The notes beneath the pieces were generated by a model. The model was not told the origin of the DNA. It saw only the letters and a list, made by a program, of their open reading frames with translations, and did no database searches. A DNA stretch of 64,000 nt. Origin: Cellvibrionaceae bacterium AOL6. Lineage in GTDB: Bacteria > Pseudomonadota > Gammaproteobacteria > Pseudomonadales > Cellvibrionaceae. Position numbers and translations under genes: made by a program. Shown here in pieces: positions 57,667 through 64,000 of the stretch (position 1 is the first letter of the stretch; every line of letters starts with the position of its first letter). The stretch spans positions 1 to 64,000 of the forward strand of contig NOXC01000013.1 of the NCBI GenBank assembly GCA_003265435.1, written 5' to 3'.

Positions 57667-60450
57667 CTAGAATGGGCCGGAGTGGTTGGATACCCGCCTG
57701 TTTTTCAGTTGTCGAGATGCGGGCTCCAGCAGGAGTTTTTCCGCCTCTTCCTTGCTCAGCGGTGGGGCAAAATAATAGCCTTGAGCAAAGTCGCATCCGA
57801 GGGTCTGTAATGCCTCGAGTTGAGATTCCGTCTCTACCCCTTCAGCGACGACTGTCAAATTCAAGTTATGGGCAAGGTGAGTGATCGCGCGAACGATTTC
57901 GATGCTGTCTTCTTCACAATTGATGTTGGCGATGAACGATCGATCGATTTTAATGCAATCAATCGGAAACTGATGAAGGTAGCTCAGGGACGAATATCCG
58001 GTACCGAAATCATCGACCAGTAACTCACATCCGCAATCTCTCAGTTTTTGTAATTGTTCACGTATATTGATGGAATTCTCAATCATTGAGGTTTCCGTCA
58101 TCTCAACCTTTAAGCGATTTTGAGCCACTGCGTGGCGGGCGAGGGCGTCGGCAATTTCGTCAGCAATTTGTGCTTTTTCGAACTGCTTGCCTGAGACATT
58201 GATACTGAGCCCGACGTGACCATACCCGAGTTCGTTCCAGGCGGCGAGGCGTTCGCAGGCCTGGTCGACAACCCAATTCCCGAGTGACAAAATCACGCCC
58301 GATTCCTCGGCAAGCGGAATAAAGTCTGCCGGTGAAACTAGAATCGAGGGGCTTTTACGCCATCGAATCAAGGCTTCGAAATACACTGGCAACCCGGTTT
58401 TAAGGTCGATAATGGGCTGGTAGTACAGCTCCAGTGTTTGCCTGCGTATCGCCAGGCGTAACTCCGTTTCAATCTCCAATACTTGTTGCGCGCGCTCATG
58501 CATGCTGCGATCAAAAAAGACGTGGCTGGAGTGGACTTCGCGCTTCGCGTGATACATCGCGATCCCTGCATCGCGCAATACATGCTCGGCTTTTTCGTAG
58601 TGCATTCCCGCGATCACTGCCCCAATGCTGGTGCTGCAGACAGTTTCATGGTTGTCCATCACCAGTGGGGCTTCGATGCAACTTTGAATTTCTTTGATTG
58701 CCACGCTTACTTCATGCTGTTCTCGAATATCATCGAGAAAAACAGCAAATTCATCGCCGCTGATTCGCGCGGCCATATTTGTGGTGTCCAGGCTTTTTCG
58801 TAGCCGCTTGGACATCTCAAGCAGGAGCTGATCGCCGAAAAGTTGCCCGAGGCTGTCGTTGAAGACCTTGAACCGATCGATATTGATCATCAGTACTGCG
58901 CAGCGGTGATATTGGTCTCGGCTAGACCGTGACAGGCTCGCTTCTATTCGGTCGGCAAAGCGTGCTCGGTTTGGGAGGCCCGTTAACTGATCGTGGTAGG
59001 CCTGGTATTTCAAGCGGGCTTCGGACGTTTTACGCTCGGTAATGTCGAACGCACTTGCCAGCCAGCAAGGCACGCCGCTGTAACGTGATCGTGTGGCGGT
59101 GATGTACAGCCAACGAGATTCGCCATCCTCGGTAAAAATTTCGACCTCGGATTTTTCGCTGATGCCCTGCGCGTCGGGCGTGCGCTCGTGTTGTGCGGCC
59201 AGGCGGTGGTTGAACTCAAAGTGTCGGCCAAACACAGCGGCAACGGGCGTTTCCAGTAGCGCTTCACTGTTCATGCCGACCAAGGCCTCAAGCGCGGGGT
59301 TGGTGTACAAAAATGTATCGTCGAAGGCGAAAATCGCGGCGTCGCTGTTTTCTGTCAGTGTTTTGAATCGCTGCTCGCTCTCGTTGAGCGCGGCCAGCGT
59401 CATTTCTTTCTCGATTTTCTCAACGTATTGCGAGTAGATGTCGGCGAGAGAGGCGATGAACGTTTGTTCGTTGCTGTTCCAAAGGCCGCGCGCGAAGGTG
59501 TTCTCGACGCGGATAACACCAATGACTTCGCCTTCAAAGCGGATGGGCGCTTCCAGTATGGATTGGGCCTGGCGATAAAACACCGCGTCGTGTTCCACGT
59601 GCAGACTGTGCGCGACCGATGCCCGGTTGTGTATCGCAGTGACTCGGCCCCGGCCGAGTTGTTCAAAATAGCGCTCGGCATTGGCGCGATGCAATAAGCC
59701 CTGATGCACTCGCTGGTTACGCGGCCCGTGATAGACCACCTCAGGTACCAGTGCCCGGCGCTCCTCTTCAAATAGCCACAGACTGCCCATTTCGGCGCCC
59801 AATGCGGTTTTTGCCGCGTGGACAATGGGGCTCTGCAGTTCTCGCAGATTGCCGGCGAGGTTCAGCGTGCGTTGCAAACTGACCAGGATGGCATTAAAGC
59901 TCTCCAGTTGTTCGATTGAATGCAGGTAGTGTTGGGTTTCCTGGGTGGCGGCTTGTTGGCGTTGACCAAGCAGCAAGGTCCCGAATTCGTCCGTATGTAA
60001 GAGGGAGCACGTAAAGACAGAGCTTGGCTCTCCTCCAGGCTGCGTCATGCCGTGCCCGAGGTCGAGTTCAAAGCTAGCCTCACCTTGCGAGCCTCGATTT
60101 TGCAGTTCCGATGTGATCTGTTTGCGCGCAGGCTCCGCAAAATAGTGATCCAGAGGCCCGCCGTCAGCCTGACTGCCGGGGAATAGGCTTTGGCTATCCG
60201 CTGAAACATGGAACCACAGCACATGGTTGGTTTCGGAGATTTGGAAGGCGAAATCATTTTGTGTGCGCAGGATGCTGCGCAAGTCGGAGTGGATGACGCG
60301 CGCGGCATACACACGCTGTGCCGACTGGAAATCCGCAGCGTCCTGAAGAAGTTTACTCAGCGCAAGACAGATTGTCTCGCGGTCTTTCAGCGTTGTCAGA
60401 CCGTACTCGTCGAGCTTGTCTGAGATAAACGCTGATAATTCGATATCCAA
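57667..60450 (-). CDS. GAF-PAS-GGDEF-EAL signalling protein
   Basis: A 927-aa cytoplasmic protein with a possible N-terminal domain (1-180), GAF (about 190-345), PAS/PAC (about 355-480), GGDEF (about 490-650) and EAL (about 660-915) domains. The GGDEF motif is SGDEF (ISGDEFAVFL), so cyclase activity is uncertain. The EAL domain keeps FEALIRW and DDFGTGYSSLSYLHQFP, suggesting c-di-GMP hydrolysis is the main output. It has no membrane segment. It is followed on the same strand by lpxH after 230 bp. Confidence 0.9.
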   Translation of the reverse strand: MDIELSAFISDKLDEYGLTTLKDRETICLALSKLLQDAADFQSAQRVYAARVIHSDLRSILRTQNDFAFQISETNHVLWFHVSADSQSLFPGSQADGGPLDHYFAEPARKQITSELQNRGSQGEASFELDLGHGMTQPGGEPSSVFTCSLLHTDEFGTLLLGQRQQAATQETQHYLHSIEQLESFNAILVSLQRTLNLAGNLRELQSPIVHAAKTALGAEMGSLWLFEEERRALVPEVVYHGPRNQRVHQGLLHRANAERYFEQLGRGRVTAIHNRASVAHSLHVEHDAVFYRQAQSILEAPIRFEGEVIGVIRVENTFARGLWNSNEQTFIASLADIYSQYVEKIEKEMTLAALNESEQRFKTLTENSDAAIFAFDDTFLYTNPALEALVGMNSEALLETPVAAVFGRHFEFNHRLAAQHERTPDAQGISEKSEVEIFTEDGESRWLYITATRSRYSGVPCWLASAFDITERKTSEARLKYQAYHDQLTGLPNRARFADRIEASLSRSSRDQYHRCAVLMINIDRFKVFNDSLGQLFGDQLLLEMSKRLRKSLDTTNMAARISGDEFAVFLDDIREQHEVSVAIKEIQSCIEAPLVMDNHETVCSTSIGAVIAGMHYEKAEHVLRDAGIAMYHAKREVHSSHVFFDRSMHERAQQVLEIETELRLAIRRQTLELYYQPIIDLKTGLPVYFEALIRWRKSPSILVSPADFIPLAEESGVILSLGNWVVDQACERLAAWNELGYGHVGLSINVSGKQFEKAQIADEIADALARHAVAQNRLKVEMTETSMIENSINIREQLQKLRDCGCELLVDDFGTGYSSLSYLHQFPIDCIKIDRSFIANINCEEDSIEIVRAITHLAHNLNLTVVAEGVETESQLEALQTLGCDFAQGYYFAPPLSKEEAEKLLLEPASRQLKNRRVSNHSGPF

Positions 60451-60678
60451 AACTACTACCCGTTCATCACATGCACTGAAATTGCGTCAGGAATTCTGCC
60501 GTGATGTTTGTTGTTATTCTTTATGTGCCCGGCATTGAGGCTATTAACGCATGCTTTGTGGCCTGTGAGGTGTGCGGCTCTTCACATGCAGCGCTAAATG
60601 TATTGTAAAAAAGCGAAAGGCGCCAGCGATTTTGGTGCGGTGGTTACCCAAGGCCCACGTGGCGCGGGCTCAGGGGCG

Positions 60679-61386
60679 TCAGAGCGGGAATTCGACGAGT
60701 TCTAGCGTTTCGTCGGTGGCTTTCAGGTACCAGCCCGTGTCGTGCCAGTCACCGAGTACGATGCGTTCGCCGTGCGGGTGAGGGTGTCGCTGAGGTCGAT
60801 GCGTGTGACCGTGAATCACAGTGTCGACCTCGTGACGTTCAAACAAAGCCGAGACTTCTTCGGGCGTGACATCCATGATGTCTTCCGCCTTGTTGCTGTT
60901 CATGTGTTTGCTCTGTGCGCGAAGCTGAGCGGCCATGACGCGACGTTGTTCAAGCGGGAGAGATAGAATCTGTTGCTGAAACAGAGGGTTACGCGCTTGA
61001 GCTCGAAAAGCCATGTACTCTTGATCGCGCGTACAGAGGCTGTCGCCGTGCAGTACCACCGCGCGCAGACCTTGATCTTCTACGAGATGTTCCTCGGGGA
61101 GGAGGGTGGCGCCGGTTTCTTCGGCGAAGCGGTCTCCAATGAGAAAATCCCGGTTACCATGCTGAAAAAACAGGGCGATGCCTTGCTCTGTTAAGGCACG
61201 CAGCTCGTCGATGATGTTGCGGTAGTAAGGCGCATCTTCATCGTCACCAATCCAGGCGTCAAAAAAGTCGCCCAAGATGTACAGGCTGTCTTGCGGTGTC
61301 AGTTCGGTAAGGAAGGCTTTGAAACCCGCCGTGACGGTTGGCACAGACGGGCTCAAATGCAGATCTGAAATAAAGTAAAGCGCCAC
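60679..61386 (-). CDS. lpxH: UDP-2,3-diacylglucosamine diphosphatase
   Basis: A 235-aa peripheral membrane metallophosphoesterase of lipid A synthesis. Metal-binding motifs are FISDLHLSP, ILGDFFDAWIGDD, GNRDF, HGDSL and GHTHRP. It starts at GTG 61386 three bases after the ppiB stop. The pair ppiB-lpxH next to glnS-cysS is conserved in gammaproteobacteria. Confidence 0.95.
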   Translation of the reverse strand: MALYFISDLHLSPSVPTVTAGFKAFLTELTPQDSLYILGDFFDAWIGDDEDAPYYRNIIDELRALTEQGIALFFQHGNRDFLIGDRFAEETGATLLPEEHLVEDQGLRAVVLHGDSLCTRDQEYMAFRAQARNPLFQQQILSLPLEQRRVMAAQLRAQSKHMNSNKAEDIMDVTPEEVSALFERHEVDTVIHGHTHRPQRHPHPHGERIVLGDWHDTGWYLKATDETLELVEFPL

Positions 61387-61389
61387 AAA

Positions 61390-61884
61390 TCAGCTCGCGA
61401 CGGAGACTTTATCGATAATGACGGGCTCGGCAGGCACATCCTGGTGACCGTTGCGCGTGGTGGTGGCCACGCCCTTGATTTTATTCACTACATCCATGCC
61501 ATCGGTCACTTTACCGAAGACGCAGTAGCCCCAGCCTTGCATGTCCTTGCTGCGGAAGTTCAGGAAGTCATTGTCTTTGACGTTGATGAAAAATTGCGCA
61601 CTCGCGCTATGGGGGTCCATGGTGCGCGCCATCGCCAGCGTACCGACGGTGTTTTTCAGGCCGTTGTCCGCTTCGTTTTCAATGGGTTCGCGCGTTTCTT
61701 TCTGGTTCATTTCCATATCAAAGCCGCCGCCCTGAATCATGAAACCATCTATCACTCGGTGGAAAATGGTGCCGTCGTAGTGGCCGTCCTCGGCGTATTG
61801 TTTGAAGTTCGCAGCAGTCACCGGCGCCTTGTCAAAATCCAGTTCGATCGTGATATCGCCAAAGTTTGTGTGAAAGGTGATCAT
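61390..61884 (-). CDS. ppiB: cytoplasmic peptidyl-prolyl isomerase B
   Basis: A 164-aa single-domain cyclophilin without signal peptide: [37 protein letters not shown] and [13 protein letters not shown]. It catalyses proline isomerisation in the cytoplasm, unlike the exported homologue at 34.6 kb. It is divergent from glnS across 126 bp and cotranscribed with lpxH. Confidence 0.94.
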   Translation of the reverse strand: MITFHTNFGDITIELDFDKAPVTAANFKQYAEDGHYDGTIFHRVIDGFMIQGGGFDMEMNQKETREPIENEADNGLKNTVGTLAMARTMDPHSASAQFFINVKDNDFLNFRSKDMQGWGYCVFGKVTDGMDVVNKIKGVATTTRNGHQDVPAEPVIIDKVSVAS

Positions 61885-61943
61885 TTTTTATTCCGTTTGT
61901 CATGAATGTAGTGCGTGACCCTATGCGGGCGACAACAGGCCGC

Positions 61944-61949
61944 TATAAT
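61944..61949 (+). promoter_or_regulatory. -10 element of the glnS promoter
   Basis: TATAAT with the flanks GC and CGCGGTTTC, almost identical to the scpA promoter at 38553. No convincing -35 is seen at the right distance. Confidence 0.45.
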
Positions 61950-62010
61950 ACGCGGTTTCTTCGGGAGTGCCAAAAGCACTTTCGCTATTAAAATGCCGTT
62001 GACCAAGACT

Positions 62011-63663
62011 ATGACTGAGCCCGCCAAACCCCTGAATTTCATTGAACAGATCATTAAAAAAGATCTGGAAGAAAAGCGCGTCAATAAGGTCGTGACGCGT
62101 TTCCCGCCAGAGCCAAATGGCTACCTGCACATTGGTCATGCAAAATCGATTTGCTTGAATTTCGGTCTTGCTGAAACCTTTGGAGGCGACTGCCACCTGC
62201 GCTTCGATGACACCAATCCCGTCAAGGAAGATATGGAGTACGTCGAGGCCATCAAGCGTGACGTTCAGTGGCTCGGCTTCCAATGGGCTGGCGAGGTACG
62301 CTACGCGAGCAATTATTTCGATACGCTCTATGAGTGGGCCCTCCATCTGATTCGGGCAGGTAAAGCTTACGTCTGCGATCTGAATGCAGACGAGGCTCGA
62401 GAATATCGCGGCACATTGACTGAACCGGGGCGTCCCTCACCTTATCGCGAGCGCAGCGTCGACGAGAACCTTGCGTTGTTCGAAGCGATGCGGGCAGGGG
62501 AGTGCGAAGAGGGTTCACGCAGCCTGCGCGCCAAGATTGACATGGCCAGCGGCAATATCAACTTGCGCGACCCCGTGCTGTACCGCATCCGCAAGCAGCA
62601 TCATCACCAAACCGGTGATCGCTGGTGTATCTACCCTTCCTATGATTTTGCGCATGGTCAGGGTGATGCGATTGAAGGCATCACGCACTCCGTGTGTACC
62701 TTGGAGTTTGCCGACCATCAACCGCTGTATAACTGGTTCATCGAGAATCTGCCTGTACCGGCCAAGCCGCGCCAGTACGAGTTCGGGCGCCTGAACTTGA
62801 ATTACACCATCACGTCAAAACGCAAGCTCAAACAGTTGGTGGATGAAGGCTTCGTTGACGGCTGGGATGACCCGCGTATGCCGACCATTGCCGGTTTTCG
62901 ACGACGGGGTTACACCCCGGCGAGTCTGCGACGATTCTGCGAAATGATCGGGGTCACCCGTTCCGATGGCGTGGTGGATGTCGGCATGCTGGAGCACGCG
63001 ATACGCGATGACTTGGACAAAAATGCACCGCGTGCCATGTGCGTGCTCTCGCCACTGAAAGTGGTACTGACAAACTATCCCGAAGGGCAAACGGAGTCGC
63101 TGACGGTGCCGGGCTCACCGAATCGCGAAGACCTCCCGGATCGCACATTGCCTTTCGGTAGGGAAATCTATATCGATCGCGATGATTTCCGAGAGGAAGC
63201 CAACAAAAAGTACAAGCGCTTGGTGCTCGGTAAACGAGTGCGTTTGCGTGGCGCCTATGTGATCGAAGCGGATGAGGTTGTAAAAGGGGATGATGGGGAA
63301 ATCGCCTTGGTGAAAGCGCGGTATATCGAAGGCACGCTGGGTGAAAACCCGGAAGATGGCATCAAGCCGAAGGGCGTGATCCAGTGGGTTGCGGCCCACG
63401 AACACGCGCGCTTCGAAGTGCGCCTCTATGAACGGCTGTTCAATGACCCTGAACCAGATGCGGGAGACAAGCACTTCCTCGACAGCATCAACCCAGAGAG
63501 TTTGACTGTGGTACCGGATTGCCTGGGCGAGATTGGTTTGAACAATGCCGATGTCGGAGCAGGCTATCAGTTTGAGCGCATTGGCTATTTCTGTCGCGAC
63601 AGTCGCGCCGAGAACCTGGTGTTTAACCAGACCATTTCACTTAAAGATTCATTTAACAAATAA
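62011..63663 (+). CDS. glnS: glutaminyl-tRNA synthetase
   Basis: A 550-aa class I synthetase. HIGH is in [22 protein letters not shown], the KMSKS equivalent is TSKRKL, and the anticodon-binding beta-barrels follow. I start it at ATG 62011 ([19 protein letters not shown]), the usual N-terminus; ATG 61993 is an alternative. Neither has a strong ribosome binding site. It is followed after 21 bp by cysS. Confidence 0.95.
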   Translation: MTEPAKPLNFIEQIIKKDLEEKRVNKVVTRFPPEPNGYLHIGHAKSICLNFGLAETFGGDCHLRFDDTNPVKEDMEYVEAIKRDVQWLGFQWAGEVRYASNYFDTLYEWALHLIRAGKAYVCDLNADEAREYRGTLTEPGRPSPYRERSVDENLALFEAMRAGECEEGSRSLRAKIDMASGNINLRDPVLYRIRKQHHHQTGDRWCIYPSYDFAHGQGDAIEGITHSVCTLEFADHQPLYNWFIENLPVPAKPRQYEFGRLNLNYTITSKRKLKQLVDEGFVDGWDDPRMPTIAGFRRRGYTPASLRRFCEMIGVTRSDGVVDVGMLEHAIRDDLDKNAPRAMCVLSPLKVVLTNYPEGQTESLTVPGSPNREDLPDRTLPFGREIYIDRDDFREEANKKYKRLVLGKRVRLRGAYVIEADEVVKGDDGEIALVKARYIEGTLGENPEDGIKPKGVIQWVAAHEHARFEVRLYERLFNDPEPDAGDKHFLDSINPESLTVVPDCLGEIGLNNADVGAGYQFERIGYFCRDSRAENLVFNQTISLKDSFNK

Positions 63664-63684
63664 GGCTGAGCACGCGCTGTTATC

Positions 63685-64000
63685 ATGAGCGAACTGACCC
63701 TATACAACACGGCGACCCGCCAGAAAGAAGCTTTTGAACCCATCGATCCGGCGCATATTCGTATGTACGTCTGTGGTCCTACCGTGTACAACCTTGTTCA
63801 TATCGGGAATGCACGGCCCGCGGTGGTGTTCGATCTGCTCGCACGTGTCTTGCGCAGCCTGTACCCGAAAGTGACCTACGCGCGCAATATCACCGACATT
63901 GACGACAAAATCATGAAAGCCGCACGGGAACAGGGGCGGGAGATTGACGCTATTACCGCCGAATTTACGCAAGCGTACATCGACGACATGGCGGCGCTTG
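63685..64000 (+). CDS. cysS: cysteinyl-tRNA synthetase, 5' part only
   Basis: The first 105 residues of a class I synthetase, cut by the window edge. [16 protein letters not shown] carries the Zn-ligand Cys and the HIGH-like HIGN, and [15 protein letters not shown] the conserved ITDIDDK. It lies 21 bp after glnS on the same strand, as in other gammaproteobacteria. Confidence 0.95.
   Translation, partial: MSELTLYNTATRQKEAFEPIDPAHIRMYVCGPTVYNLVHIGNARPAVVFDLLARVLRSLYPKVTYARNITDIDDKIMKAAREQGREIDAITAEFTQAYIDDMAAL

Overview
The window looks like a chromosomal segment of a marine, polysaccharide-degrading gammaproteobacterium, probably from the Cellvibrionales/Alteromonadales side (Teredinibacter/Saccharophagus/Simiduia-like). 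This rests on core synteny (rnm-yciO-scpA-scpB-rluB; lpxH-ppiB next to glnS-cysS), the Na+-pumping oadGAB operon, a large TonB-dependent receptor, and cellulose/cellobiose genes (GH9, GH94, GPH symporter). The species assignment is inference; no rRNA or tRNA gene was seen.

Layout. 1-413: a repeat-like segment with a perfect 56-bp palindrome and a 192-bp tandem duplication of the 3' end of the next gene. 414-2200: vanadium-dependent haloperoxidase split by a frameshift at an A7 run. 2.9-7.6 kb: two chemoreceptors, a periplasmic solute-binding-like protein and a small Cys-rich thioredoxin-like protein. 7.8-12.8 kb: GPH sugar symporter, gamma-glutamyltransferase, tRNA-dihydrouridine synthase. 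13.2-18.2 kb: oadGAB and pyruvate kinase. 18.2-20.8 kb: receiver protein, small ORF, BolA, TrhO. 20.8-25.9 kb: cellobiose phosphorylase and a hybrid histidine kinase. 26-32.3 kb: CnoX, SerC, SerA, GAPDH, glucose-6-phosphate dehydrogenase. 32.5-41.4 kb: HD-GYP protein, PdxJ, exported cyclophilin, SH3 protein, YciI, a membrane protein, then rnm-yciO-scpA-scpB-rluB. 53.6-64 kb: aconitase B, DUF1289 protein, MiaE, a GAF-PAS-GGDEF-EAL protein, LpxH, PpiB, GlnS and the start of CysS.

The accessory heart is 41.5-53.6 kb. A promoter overlapped by a 12-bp palindrome and followed by a roughly 400-nt structured leader precedes a TonB-dependent receptor. Then come three paralogous flavin-dependent (tryptophan-type) halogenases, a GH9 lipoprotein, an acireductone-dioxygenase-like cupin, and a TonB protein with an apparent chalcone-isomerase-like N-terminal domain. 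Together with the haloperoxidase near 1 kb, the window holds two unrelated halogenation chemistries. Receptor, TonB and GH9 suggest uptake of a polymer-derived ligand; the halogenases and cupin suggest that it, or a bound aromatic, is oxidatively modified. That functional link is inference.

A shared LacI-like motif (core GTAAYCGRTT) occurs upstream of both the GPH symporter and the cellobiose phosphorylase, 13 kb apart, suggesting one cellobiose regulon. Two genes (haloperoxidase and TonB) are frameshifted at homopolymers, and in both one extra base restores the expected protein. Assembly error and real mutation are therefore both open.
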